DNA of 32,412 bases from Hyphomicrobiales bacterium (GCA_017305555.1 JAFKKM010000061.1:24655-57066); one strand, 5' to 3'; shown: positions 15,151 through 22,813, numbered from the stretch's first letter. Notes: a model not told the origin generated them from the sequence alone. Translations and numbers: made by a program.

Positions 15151-15483
15151 TGGTTGGTCGTGGGTTGCCGGTCGCAGGGCCGGAAGCCGTACTTCACACG
15201 CAATGACGAAAACGCATCACGTATGACGTGTGGATTGTTGGAGTGCAGCGATGTGAGAAGAGAGCGAAGTCGAATGGCTTGTCCCGGGACGGCGCATACG
15301 CGCGTCCGCCCGGGCTACCTTCCTGCGATCAGGTGGCCGGCGCGAAGCAACAGTCGTGTTGGGCGCGTGTTCGACATAATGAATTAAAGGTAGGTCTTAC
15401 TTGCGAGAAGTCAACGCCTTCGGCGCGACATTTTGGCGCGAATGCCTTAAATCGGAACTTTGGCCGGCGATACGCGCGTTTAT
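15151..15483. other. 333-bp gap, no gene seen
   Basis: No convincing coding frame or RNA gene. It contains the imperfect CCCGGG palindrome at 15283-15314, an AT-richer stretch near 15370-15400 (ATAATGAATTAAAGG), and presumably the promoter of rnk. Frames here show no plausible ribosome-binding site. Confidence 0.5.
15283..15314. repeat. Imperfect palindrome, possible dispersed repeat
   Basis: CCCGGGACG (15283-15291) is mirrored by CGTCC and CCCGGG (15303-15314) with a three-base insertion. The flanks (CTTGTC...GCTACC) look like short GC-rich palindromes scattered in Bradyrhizobium-like genomes. Only one copy is in the window, so this is a guess. Confidence 0.3.
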
Positions 15484-15870
15484 TCAGCTTCGACGCTTCG
15501 CGGTCACTTCGATCTCGATCTTCATCTCAGGCTTGAGCAGCGCGGCGACCACCAGCAACGTCGCGGCAGGGCGAATCTCACTGAGATGTTGACCGCAGAC
15601 CGCGAACACCGCGTCGGCATCGGCCGGATCGACGATGTAATACGTCGCGCGCACGATGTCAGCCATCGCGAAGCCCGCGCCTTCCAGCACGCCGCCGATG
15701 GTCTTGAAGCAGTTGGTTGCTTGTGCGGCGACGTCTTCCGGAAGCGTCATGGTCGTGTAGTCGTAGCCGGTGGTGCCGGAAACGAACATGAAGTCGCCGT
15801 CGACAACGGCGCGGCTGTAGCCGGCGGTCTTCTCGAACGGCGATCCGGTGGAAATCAACTGGCGGGCCAT
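15484..15870 (-). CDS. RidA family protein (Rid/YER057c/UK114)
   Basis: A 128-residue protein of the RidA superfamily. YSRAVVDGDFMFVSGTTGYD (18-37), the QATNCFKTIGGVLEGAGFAMADIVRATYYI block and the IRPAATLLVVAALLKPEMKIEIEVTA end are all typical. The Arg in IRPAAT corresponds to the catalytic Arg that binds the carboxylate of 2-aminoacrylate and similar imines, so imine deaminase activity is plausible, though many Rid subgroups have other roles. The start has AAGGACGAG just ahead. It lies 35 nt downstream of the GNAT gene on the same strand, so the two probably share a transcript. Confidence 0.88.
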   Translation of the reverse strand: MARQLISTGSPFEKTAGYSRAVVDGDFMFVSGTTGYDYTTMTLPEDVAAQATNCFKTIGGVLEGAGFAMADIVRATYYIVDPADADAVFAVCGQHLSEIRPAATLLVVAALLKPEMKIEIEVTAKRRS

Positions 15871-15905
15871 ATCGGTCTCGTCCTTGTATTGGTCGCTGTG
15901 AAAAC

Positions 15906-16508
15906 TCAGGCAGCGTGTGTTGCGGCGGCGACCAGCATTTTGCGATGACGTGCGCGCGGACGCCGCGCCTTTGCGCCGGTCGCGACGATCATGCCGGAAG
16001 CTTCGTCAAGCGCGCCGGGGCGCAATTCAACGGCCAACAGCCGCTCGCGCTCGAACGGGCCCGGCAATGCCAGATCGCCGGTCTTGGTGGCGCTGAAGCC
16101 GAAGCGCGCGTAGTAGTCAGGATCGCCGCGCAGGATCACTGCGCCGTGGCCGCGTGCTGCCGCTTCGTCGAGCGCATGGCGCATCAGCGCCGCGCCGATG
16201 CCGAGCTTGCGGCACGACGCTTTGACCGCCAGCGGGCCGAGCACCAGCGCCGGAATGCCTGCGGCGCTAACGTGCCAGAGCCGCACGGTGCCGACCACGC
16301 GGCCATCGTGCTCCGCCGTGAAGGCGAGGCCTTCGGCGGGCATACGTCCGTCGCGCAGGCGTTGGCAGGTGCGGGCATGGCGACCTTCGCCGAAGCTCGC
16401 ATCCAGCAATGCTTCACGCGCGCGAACGTCCGAGGTGCGCTCCGCGCGGATCGCGAACGGAGCGGCATCGGAAGGGAGGGCGGTGATCGACTTCCAAACA
16501 ACAGTCAT
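15906..16508 (-). CDS. GNAT family N-acetyltransferase (YhbS-like)
   Basis: A 200-residue GNAT protein. EGLAFTAEHDGRVVGTVRLW is the central sheet, LGPLAVKASCRKLGIGAALMRHAL carries the acetyl-CoA loop (about residues 91-114), and RGDPDYYARFGFSATK is the family's C-terminal motif. This matches the YhbS-like putative acetyltransferases. A basic tail (AKARRPRARHRK) is unusual. The substrate is unknown. The ribosome-binding site at 16508 is poor, so the true start could be an internal one. It precedes RidA by 35 nt and follows ornithine decarboxylase after two hairpins; a link to polyamine acetylation is possible, but not shown by sequence. Confidence 0.82.
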   Translation of the reverse strand: MTVVWKSITALPSDAAPFAIRAERTSDVRAREALLDASFGEGRHARTCQRLRDGRMPAEGLAFTAEHDGRVVGTVRLWHVSAAGIPALVLGPLAVKASCRKLGIGAALMRHALDEAAARGHGAVILRGDPDYYARFGFSATKTGDLALPGPFERERLLAVELRPGALDEASGMIVATGAKARRPRARHRKMLVAAATHAA

Positions 16509-16580
16509 GGCACGTCAGTCCCCACGCGAACGGATTCGAAAAACCGCCGCATGTTGTCAGCAAAGATGTTGTGACGGGAT

Positions 16581-16602
16581 GGAAGCCGGCGCGCCGGCTT
16601 CC
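16581..16602. terminator. Perfect 22-bp GC-rich palindrome downstream of odc
   Basis: GGAAGCCGGCG and CGCCGGCTTCC are exact complements with no spacer, giving a 9-bp stem with a 4-base loop. It lies between the GNAT start and the odc stop. No long U-run follows on either strand, so termination would be partial or dependent on other factors. Confidence 0.5.
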
Positions 16603-16636
16603 GATGGTTCAAGTTCGAGGCGTGCGCTCGGATGGC

Positions 16637-16655
16637 CTGATCGCGGAGCGATCAG
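16637..16655 (-). other. Hairpin overlapping the odc stop codon
   Basis: CTGATCGC (16637-16644) and GCGATCAG (16648-16655) are perfect 8-bp complements around a 3-base loop, and the 5' arm of the minus-strand hairpin includes the TGA of odc. It may stabilise the 3' end of the message. Confidence 0.4.
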
Positions 16656-17794
16656 ATGTGATAGGTCTTCAGCGGCGGGATGCCGTTGAAGGCCACCGAC
16701 GAGTAGGTCGAGGTATACGCCCCGGTGCCTTCGATCAGCAGCTTGTCGCCGATCTCGAGCGTGACGGGCAGCGGATACGGCACCTTTTCGTACAATACGT
16801 CGGCCGAATCGCAGGTCGGGCCGGCGAGGATGCACGGCGCCATCTCCGCGCCGTCGTGCGGCGTCTTGATGGCGTAGCGGATCGACTCGTCCATCGTCTC
16901 GGCGAGGCCGCCGAACTTGCCAATGTCGAGATAGACCCAGCGGTTCTCGTCGTCGTCGCTCTTCTTCGAGATCAGCACCACTTCCGTCTCGATGATGCCG
17001 GCGTTGCCGACCATGCCGCGGCCCGGCTCGATGATGGTTTCCGGGATGCGGTTGCCGAAGTGCTTGCGCAGCGCGCGGAAGATCGAGCGGCCGTACTGCA
17101 CCACCGGCGGCACGTCCTTCAGATAACGGGTCGGGAAGCCGCCGCCCATGTTGACCATGGAGAGGCTGATGCCGCGCTCGGCGCAGTCGCGGAACACCTG
17201 CGAGGCCATCGCCAGCGCACGGTCCCACGCCTTCACCTTGCGCTGCTGCGAACCGACATGGAACGAGATGCCGTACGGCTCGAGGCCGACGCGCTTGGCA
17301 TGCTCGATCACGTCGACCGCCATCTCCGGGTCGCAGCCGAACTTGCGCGACAGCGGCCACTCGGCGCCGGCGCAATCGTAGAGGATGCGGCAGAACACCT
17401 TGGCGCCGGGGGCGGCGCGGGCGACCTTCTCCACCTCGGCGGTGCAGTCGACCGCGAACAGGCGAATGCCCAGCGCGAAGGCGCGCGCGATGTCGCGCTC
17501 CTTCTTGATGGTGTTGCCATAGGAGATGCGGTCCGGCGTCGCGCCGGCGGCCAGCGCCATTTCGATCTCGGCGACGGTCGCGGTGTCGAAGCACGAGCCG
17601 AGCGAGGCCAGCAGCGACAGCACTTCCGGCGACGGGTTCGCCTTGACGGCATAGAACACGCGCGAGTCAGGCAGCGCCTTGGCGAAGGTCTGGTAGTTGT
17701 CGCGCACGACCTCGAGGTCGACCACGAGGCACGGCTCGGTGTCGAGACCTTCGCGGCGGCGGTTGCGGAGGAATTCCTGGATACGTTCGGTCAT
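16652..17794 (-). CDS. odc: Ornithine (lysine) decarboxylase, fold-III PLP enzyme
   Basis: A 380-residue eukaryote-like (alanine-racemase fold) decarboxylase that turns ornithine into putrescine. The PLP lysine is K51 in FYAVKANP, the phosphate-binding Gly-rich loop is VNMGGGFPTRY, EPGRGMVGNAG binds PLP, and the catalytic Cys is in TCDSADVLYE near the C-terminus. HVGSQ is also present. Many alphaproteobacterial members also accept lysine, so dual specificity is possible. ATG 17794 is preceded by GGGAGAG five bases away; the in-frame extension to 17950 is part of the RNA leader. Together with hss it makes a putrescine-to-homospermidine route. The long structured leader suggests control by polyamines or ornithine. 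Confidence 0.93.
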   Translation of the reverse strand: MTERIQEFLRNRRREGLDTEPCLVVDLEVVRDNYQTFAKALPDSRVFYAVKANPSPEVLSLLASLGSCFDTATVAEIEMALAAGATPDRISYGNTIKKERDIARAFALGIRLFAVDCTAEVEKVARAAPGAKVFCRILYDCAGAEWPLSRKFGCDPEMAVDVIEHAKRVGLEPYGISFHVGSQQRKVKAWDRALAMASQVFRDCAERGISLSMVNMGGGFPTRYLKDVPPVVQYGRSIFRALRKHFGNRIPETIIEPGRGMVGNAGIIETEVVLISKKSDDDENRWVYLDIGKFGGLAETMDESIRYAIKTPHDGAEMAPCILAGPTCDSADVLYEKVPYPLPVTLEIGDKLLIEGTGAYTSTYSSVAFNGIPPLKTYHI

Positions 17795-17840
17795 CGCACT
17801 CTCCCAATCGGCCCAGCGACGGACCGTTGAAAAACCGTTC

Positions 17841-17908
17841 TTCGGATGTGAGCGCTTCGGCCCGGCCGCACGATGGAGGTGCGACGAAGCCTCGGACTCA
17901 TATCCGAA
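17841..17908 (-). ncRNA. Structured leader element close to odc start
   Basis: Three nested stems read on the minus strand. The outer one is 17908-17897 with 17852-17841 (12 pairs, one mismatch), the middle one GCTTCG/CGAAGC (17890-17885 with 17859-17854), and the inner one CGCAC/GTGCG (17883-17879 with 17871-17867) closing a 7-base loop CTCCATC. The loop holds CUCC, which could pair with the GGAG of the odc ribosome-binding site. The position, about 46 nt before the ATG, suits a translational switch. Rfam's speF leader is known upstream of alphaproteobacterial ornithine decarboxylases and may be what this is; I cannot test it here. Confidence 0.5.
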
Positions 17909-18012
17909 CTGTGCTGCCGTGGATTGGTTGGGAATTTCCCGCCCGCTCACCTGGCAATGAAGGACAAGCCTTTTCAGTAGCCCGCGCCGGCGTTGGACTG
18001 CCGGTAGAGACC

Positions 18013-18065
18013 AAAAAAGCCCGCTCCGTCGTTGCTTTAAGTCGCGTCCCCCGTTGAGAGCGGGG
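18013..18065 (-). promoter_or_regulatory. Attenuator-like alternative hairpins in the odc leader
   Basis: On the minus strand CCCGCTC (18064-18058) pairs with GAGCGGG (18026-18020), which is followed by C and six T (18018-18013), as in an intrinsic terminator. The same 5' segment (CCCCG, 18065-18061) can instead pair with CGGGG (18053-18049). The two pairings exclude each other, a terminator/antiterminator arrangement. It lies about 220 nt before the odc ATG. Confidence 0.5.
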
Positions 18066-18111
18066 TGCGCCGGTTCGCCTCCGGCTGCCGGTCACGGTTG
18101 CAAGTCAATGA

Positions 18112-18152
18112 GACCCTTCAAGCGGCGCATCCCTTGAGAGAGATGCTGGGTC
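18112..18152 (-). ncRNA. Nested hairpin in the 5' part of the odc leader
   Basis: GACCC/GGGTC (18152-18148 with 18116-18112) encloses GCATC/GATGC (18146-18142 with 18131-18127). The stretch also opens a 12-codon frame (ATG at 18130, TGA at 18094-18092; MRRLKGLIDLQP), a possible leader peptide whose AAGGG is too close to the ATG to be convincing. Confidence 0.4.
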
Positions 18153-18243
18153 CCATTTCCTTGGCGGCTGTCCGGCCTCTTGTCCGGATACCCACCGACC
18201 GACACACGACCACAGGCACGTGCGAAATTGGGCAGAGCGGGAG

Positions 18244-18272
18244 ATAAGTGTTTTGAATTCGCCGCGCAACAA
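18244..18272 (-). promoter_or_regulatory. Possible promoter of odc
   Basis: TTGTTG (18272-18267) and ACTTAT (18249-18244) are 17 bp apart on the minus strand, after an A/T-rich stretch. A start near 18237 would give a leader of about 440 nt. The 610-bp region 17795-18404 has no convincing gene; it holds this promoter, the hairpins above, and near 18359-18372 a TTAA-N6-TTAA sequence. Confidence 0.4.
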
Positions 18273-18404
18273 TTTTTTCGGGCGCGCGACAAATTTCCCC
18301 ACCCTGTGATCGCGCGAGCGCTTTCGCGGCGGCAAACGCCGCCGAACATGAATGGTCGTTAATCGTTGTTAACGAGAAATGACGCTGTCGCGTCCGCGGT
18401 CCGA

Positions 18405-18662
18405 TTAAACGCGGCGGGTGAACGGCTCGACGCGGCGGGCGCCGCGAACGAAGCTGATCATGATGAGGACGCCGATGACGAACAGGATGGCCTGGAGGAT
18501 GTGGGCGCCGAAGGTGTCCAGCCCGAACAGGATAGCCAGCGCCCAGCCGCCGGCGAAGGCGGCGCCGAACACCTCAGCGCCGATCAGGATCGCCGCCGAG
18601 ATGACGGTGATGACGCTGGGCCAGGCGATTTCGCGGCGCTCGTTGGTGGTGTGATCGGTCAT
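18405..18662 (-). CDS. Small two-span membrane protein, unknown function
   Basis: An 85-residue protein. A short polar start (MTDHTTNERREIA) is followed by two hydrophobic segments (about 15-40 and 46-71), with a basic C-terminus (RGARRVEPFTRRV). No family is recognised. The start at 18662 has AGGA nine bases ahead; the longer frame to 18713 lacks such a site. It is transcribed away from the M3 peptidase gene and probably alone. Confidence 0.65.
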   Translation of the reverse strand: MTDHTTNERREIAWPSVITVISAAILIGAEVFGAAFAGGWALAILFGLDTFGAHILQAILFVIGVLIMISFVRGARRVEPFTRRV

Positions 18663-18806
18663 GGTCGGGTCCTGTTGCGGGCGCAATGTCTCCGAAAACC
18701 CTTCCGGTAGCAAGCGTCATGGTATTTTCGAGCGAAGCGGTAATCCGTTTGGGTCAAGAAATCGCGTCGAATCAAAATCTTAAAGGCCCAAAAAAGCCGC
18801 ATGACG

Positions 18807-18815
18807 TGCTATAAT
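18807..18815 (+). promoter_or_regulatory. Extended -10 promoter before the M3 peptidase gene
   Basis: TGCTATAAT matches the extended -10 consensus exactly. No good -35 lies 17 bp upstream, as is usual for this promoter class. A start near 18822 gives a leader of about 40 nt. Confidence 0.5.
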
Positions 18816-18862
18816 TTGGCGGAACCGAGACGACGCAAATCATAACTTCGAGATCGTAGAAC

Positions 18863-20941
18863 ATGACCGCCGTTGCGATGGCCCCGACCACCGAGAATCC
18901 GTTGTTGCAGGCGTGGCTGACGCCGCACGAGACGCCTCCGTTCGACGCCATCCGGCCCGAGCATTTCCTGCCGGCCTTCGAGCAGGCCTTCGCGGACCAT
19001 GCCGCCGAGATCGCCGCCATCACCCACGATCCGGCGACGCCGGACTTCGCCAACACCATCGTAGCACTGGAACGCGCGGGCCGGCTGCTGAGCAAGGTGT
19101 CGGCCGTGTTCTACGATCTGGTCTCGGCGCATTCGAGCCCGGAACTGCTCGCCATCGACAGTGAGGTGTCGCTGCGGCAGGCACGACACTGGAATCCGAT
19201 CCTGATGAACGCGGTGCTGTTCGGCCGTATCGCGATGCTGTACCAGCGCCGCGCCGAGCTCAAGTTGACGCCGGAGCAGATGCGGCTGCTGGAGCGGACC
19301 TACACCCGATTTCATCGTGCCGGCGCCGGCCTCGACGATGCTGCGAAAACGCGCATGGCGGCGATCAACGAGCGGCTGGCGCAGCTCGGCACCACCTTTA
19401 GCCACCATCTTTTGGGTGACGAGCAGACGTGGTCCCTCGAACTCGGCGAAGCCGACCGCGATGGCCTGCCGGAGAGTTTCATCGCCGCTGCCCAGGCTGC
19501 TGCCGCCGAGCGCGGGCAGCCCGGCAAGGCCGTCGTCACGCTGTCACGCTCCTCGGTCGAGCCCTTCCTGAAGGAATCCAGCCGCCGCGACCTGCGCGAG
19601 AAGGTGTTCAAGGCCTTTGCCGCGCGCGGCGACAACGGCAACGATAACGACAACAACGCCACGATCGTGGATATCCTGGCGCTGCGCGAGGAAAGCGCCA
19701 AGCTGCTTGGCTACCCGACTTACGCAGCGTATCGACTTGAGGACTCCATGGCGCGGACGCCGCAGGCGGTGCGCAACCTGCTGGAACGAGTGTGGCGTCC
19801 GGCGCTGGCGCATACGCTGGCCGATCGCGATGCATTGCAGGAACTGGTGGCCGAAGAGGGCGGCAATTTCGCGCTGGCGCCGTGGGACTGGCGCTACTAC
19901 GCCGAGAAGCTGCGGCAGCGTCGCGCCGATTTCGACGACGCCGCGATCAAGCCCTATCTCGCGCTCGAGAACATGATCGCCGCCGCCTTCGACTGCGCCA
20001 CCCGGCTGTTCGGCGTCACCTTCATCGAACGCAAAGACATCCCGGTCTGGCACCCCGACGTTCGCGTCTGGGAGGTCAAGGACGCGAACGGCAAGCACAA
20101 GGCGCTATTCTACGGCGACTACTTCGCACGACCGTCGAAGCGTTCCGGCGCGTGGATGACCTCGCTGCGCGACCAACAGACACTCGACGGTGACGTCGCG
20201 CCGCTGATCATCAACGTGATGAACTTCTCCAAGGGCGCCGAAGGGCAGCCCGCGCTGTTGTCGCCGGACGACGCGCGGACCCTGTTCCACGAGTTCGGCC
20301 ATGCGCTGCACGGCATGCTGTCGAACGTCACCTATCCGTCGCTGTCCGGCACCAGCGTCTTCACCGACTTCGTCGAACTGCCGTCGCAGCTCTACGAGCA
20401 CTGGCAGGAGCAGCCGCAGGTGCTGCGCCAGTTCGCGCGCCATTATCAGACCGGCGAGCCGCTGCCCGACGATCTGTTGCAACGCTTCCTGGCCGCACGC
20501 AAATTCGGCCAGGGTTTCGCCACGGTGGAATTCGTCTCATCGGCCCTGCTCGATCTCGAATTCCACAGCCAGCCCGCGGAAGCCAGCCGTGACGTGCGTG
20601 CGTTCGAACAGCGCGAGCTGGAGAAGATCGGGATGCCGGCGGAAATCGTGCTGCGGCATCGGCCGACGCAGTTCGGCCACATCTTTTCCGGCGATCATTA
20701 CGCCTCGGGTTACTACAGCTACATGTGGTCGGAAGTGATGGATGCGGATGCCTTCGGCGCGTTCGAGGAAGCTGGCGATATCTTCGACCCCACCGTGGCC
20801 AAGCGGCTGCACGACGACATTTATTCGTCGGGCGGCTCCCGCGAACCGGATGAAGCCTACATCGCCTTCCGTGGCCGCAAGCCCGAGCCCGATGCGCTGC
20901 TGCGCGGGCGCGGGCTGCTCGACACGCCGGAAGCGGCCTGA
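18863..20941 (+). CDS. M3 family oligopeptidase / dipeptidyl carboxypeptidase
   Basis: A 692-residue zinc metallopeptidase of family M3A. The active site is FHEFGHALH (H476, E477 and H480 as ligands and catalytic residue), with the third ligand expected about 28 residues later in FTDFVELPSQ. Other conserved parts are MNFSKGAEGQPALLSPDDARTL before the motif and GDHYASGYYSYMWSEVMDADAF (about 610-632) after it, which holds the substrate-binding Tyr/His. No signal peptide is present, so it is a cytosolic enzyme that trims oligopeptides left by ATP-dependent proteases. It is close to both Dcp and PrlC/OpdA and I cannot separate the two by eye. ATG 18863 lacks a strong ribosome-binding site; the Met six residues in is an alternative. 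Confidence 0.92.
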   Translation: MTAVAMAPTTENPLLQAWLTPHETPPFDAIRPEHFLPAFEQAFADHAAEIAAITHDPATPDFANTIVALERAGRLLSKVSAVFYDLVSAHSSPELLAIDSEVSLRQARHWNPILMNAVLFGRIAMLYQRRAELKLTPEQMRLLERTYTRFHRAGAGLDDAAKTRMAAINERLAQLGTTFSHHLLGDEQTWSLELGEADRDGLPESFIAAAQAAAAERGQPGKAVVTLSRSSVEPFLKESSRRDLREKVFKAFAARGDNGNDNDNNATIVDILALREESAKLLGYPTYAAYRLEDSMARTPQAVRNLLERVWRPALAHTLADRDALQELVAEEGGNFALAPWDWRYYAEKLRQRRADFDDAAIKPYLALENMIAAAFDCATRLFGVTFIERKDIPVWHPDVRVWEVKDANGKHKALFYGDYFARPSKRSGAWMTSLRDQQTLDGDVAPLIINVMNFSKGAEGQPALLSPDDARTLFHEFGHALHGMLSNVTYPSLSGTSVFTDFVELPSQLYEHWQEQPQVLRQFARHYQTGEPLPDDLLQRFLAARKFGQGFATVEFVSSALLDLEFHSQPAEASRDVRAFEQRELEKIGMPAEIVLRHRPTQFGHIFSGDHYASGYYSYMWSEVMDADAFGAFEEAGDIFDPTVAKRLHDDIYSSGGSREPDEAYIAFRGRKPEPDALLRGRGLLDTPEAA

Positions 20942-20951
20942 CTTTATTCAC

Positions 20952-21067
20952 GTCATTGCGAGCACTTGGATCGATGCTCCGCGTTGTCCGGGCACAGGCT
21001 CCGCGAAGCAATCCAGTTTTCCTTTAAGAGTTTGGATCGCTTCGTCACTTCTGCTCCTCGCAATGAC
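20952..21067. repeat. Dispersed palindromic repeat between dcp-like gene and zevA
   Basis: GTCATTGCGAG (20952-20962) and CTCGCAATGAC (21057-21067) are perfect inverted ends. Inside, CGAAGCAATCCA (21004-21015) mirrors TGGATCGCTTCG (21033-21044) with one mismatch. This GTCATTGCGAG...GCGAAGCAATCCAG pattern is one I associate with repeats found many times in Bradyrhizobium and Rhodopseudomonas chromosomes. Its right end is 16 bp from the next start codon. Confidence 0.75.
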
Positions 21068-21082
21068 CAAAGGAAATTCGAG

Positions 21083-21718
21083 ATGCATCGACTGTATGGA
21101 ATGCTGTTGATCGTGATGTTGCTCGTCGTCAGTGCGACGACCGCGTCGGCGCATCCGCATGTCTGGGTCAAGGCCGCGAGCGAACTGATCTATGCGCCGG
21201 ACGGTACCGTCACCGGCGTGCGGCATACCTGGACCTTCGATGATATGTTTTCGACCTATGCCTTGCAGGGCATCGAAACCAAGACCAAGGGTGTCTACAC
21301 CCGCGAGGAATTGGCGCCGTTGGCGCAAACCAATGTCGATTCGCTGAAGGAGTTCGGCTTCTTCAGTTTCGCCAAGGCGGACGGCAAGAAGCAGAAATTC
21401 AATGAGCCGACCGATTACTATCTCGAATACAAGGACACCGCGCTGGTGCTGCACTTCGTGCTACCGTTCAAGACGCCGTTCAAATCCCGGCAGATGCAGC
21501 TCGAGGTGTTCGATCCGTCCTATTTCGTGGATTTCCAGTTGCAGGACAAGGATCCGATCAAACTGGTTGCGGCACCTGCGGGCTGCGCGATGATAATCGA
21601 GCGTCCGAGCGACGGCTCGGCCGCAGCGAAGAAGCTGGGCGAGGATAATTTCCTCGACGGCAGTAACGATAATTTCGGCGCGATGTTCGCCAATAAGGTG
21701 ACGGTGAACTGCCCATGA
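21083..21718 (+). CDS. zevA: ZevA-like periplasmic protein (DUF1007)
   Basis: A 211-residue protein. Residues 1-23 are a signal peptide ending ASA, and the mature protein begins HPHVWVKA, the conserved start of DUF1007, where the His cluster may bind metal. TWTFDDMFSTYAL, VDSLKEFGFFSF and FKSRQMQLEVFDPSYFVDF follow the family pattern. In Haemophilus influenzae the DUF1007 protein ZevA works with the NicO protein ZevB in zinc acquisition. Here the stop overlaps the start of a NicO gene by 4 nt, the same pairing. AAGGAA stands nine bases before the ATG, next to the palindromic repeat; the frame from 20966 runs through the repeat and is rejected. Confidence 0.85.
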   Translation: MHRLYGMLLIVMLLVVSATTASAHPHVWVKAASELIYAPDGTVTGVRHTWTFDDMFSTYALQGIETKTKGVYTREELAPLAQTNVDSLKEFGFFSFAKADGKKQKFNEPTDYYLEYKDTALVLHFVLPFKTPFKSRQMQLEVFDPSYFVDFQLQDKDPIKLVAAPAGCAMIIERPSDGSAAAKKLGEDNFLDGSNDNFGAMFANKVTVNCP

Positions 21719-22800
21719 CCCTGCGAAGCGAGGATGCCGTTCGCAGGGGTGCGGTGTGGTCGATCCTTCTGGTCGCCGCGGTGCTGTCGGCCGATGGTAT
21801 CTTTCATGCTGCCCTCGCGCAGAACCCGTTCGGCGCGCCGCGCGCGGTGCCGGACCAGCAGGTCGGTGGGATCATTGGCTGGGTTCTCGCGAAGCAATCC
21901 GAGTTCTATCGCGCGATGTCCTCGACCATTCGTGCCGCCAAGAACGACGGCAGCGCGGTCTGGACCCTGCTCGGCATCTCCTTCGCCTACGGCATCTTCC
22001 ACGCCGCCGGGCCAGGTCATGGCAAGGCGGTAATCTCGTCGTATCTGGTTGCCAACGAAGAAACCGCGCGGCGCGGCATCGTGTTGTCGTTCGCATCGGC
22101 ATTGGCACAGGCGCTGGTGGCGGTGGTGATCGTCGGCATCGGCGCGTGGCTGCTGAATGTCACCGCGAAAACCATGTGCGGCGCCGAGCGCATCATCGAG
22201 ATCGCGAGCTACGGGCTGATCGCCGCGTTCGGCGCGCGGCTGGTCTGGGTCAAGGGCGGCGGGTTTTTTCGCGCGCTGTCGGCGTCGCGCGCATCCGGCC
22301 CGCAACTCGCGATGGCGCATCATCACCACGAGCACCACGGTGATGGGCATGGTCATCATCACGATCATCACCATGATGCCGCCCACCATCATCACCACCA
22401 CGATCACGACGCACATTGCGGGCATTCCCATGGACCGGAACCGGAGCAGTTGGCCGGGCCGGGCGGTTGGAAGCGCGGCCTCGCCGCGGTCGCGGCAGTC
22501 GGTATCCGACCCTGTTCCGGAGCGATCCTCGTGCTGGTGTTCGCCTTGGCGCAGGGGCTGTTCTGGGCTGGTGTCGCCGCGACCTTCGTGATGGGGCTCG
22601 GCACCGCGATCACCGTTGCCGCCATTGCCACCCTCGCGGTATCCGCCAAGGGTGTGGCGCGACGTCTTGCCGCCGGCCGCAACGGTGGCGGCGCGCTGGT
22701 GATGCGTGGCGTGGAGTTCGCCGCCGCCGGTCTCGTCCTGCTGCTCGGCACCGGCCTGCTGCTGGGCTATGTCTCCGCCGAGCGCGTCACCTGTTTCTGA
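21715..22800 (+). CDS. zevB: ZevB-like NicO family metal transporter with poly-His loop
   Basis: A 361-residue inner-membrane protein of the NicO family. FAYGIFHAAGPGHGKAVISSYLV (about 92-114) is the family's first signature and GIRPCSGAILVLVFALAQG (about 263-281) the second. Between them, residues about 203-240 form a cytoplasmic or periplasmic loop with more than 20 His, which would concentrate metal. NicO proteins include RcnA (Ni/Co export) and ZevB (zinc). Pairing with DUF1007 points to the ZevAB type; the direction and metal remain to be shown. It overlaps zevA by ATGA. A GCCGTGAC inverted repeat follows before hemH. Confidence 0.87.
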   Translation: MTLRSEDAVRRGAVWSILLVAAVLSADGIFHAALAQNPFGAPRAVPDQQVGGIIGWVLAKQSEFYRAMSSTIRAAKNDGSAVWTLLGISFAYGIFHAAGPGHGKAVISSYLVANEETARRGIVLSFASALAQALVAVVIVGIGAWLLNVTAKTMCGAERIIEIASYGLIAAFGARLVWVKGGGFFRALSASRASGPQLAMAHHHHEHHGDGHGHHHDHHHDAAHHHHHHDHDAHCGHSHGPEPEQLAGPGGWKRGLAAVAAVGIRPCSGAILVLVFALAQGLFWAGVAATFVMGLGTAITVAAIATLAVSAKGVARRLAAGRNGGGALVMRGVEFAAAGLVLLLGTGLLLGYVSAERVTCF

Positions 22801-22813
22801 CCGCACTATCAAA

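Noticed and set aside
16571-17830. 419-codon plus-strand frame opposite odc
   Set aside because: The minus strand holds an unmistakable decarboxylase with all active-site motifs; the opposite frame is a GC-phase shadow with Arg/Asp/His-rich content.
17795-17950. In-frame N-terminal extension of odc
   Set aside because: The true start has a strong ribosome-binding site and matches family length; the extension lies over the structured leader.
18359-18372. TTAA-N6-TTAA as a CtrA site
   Set aside because: The canonical spacing is seven, and no start codon lies suitably close.
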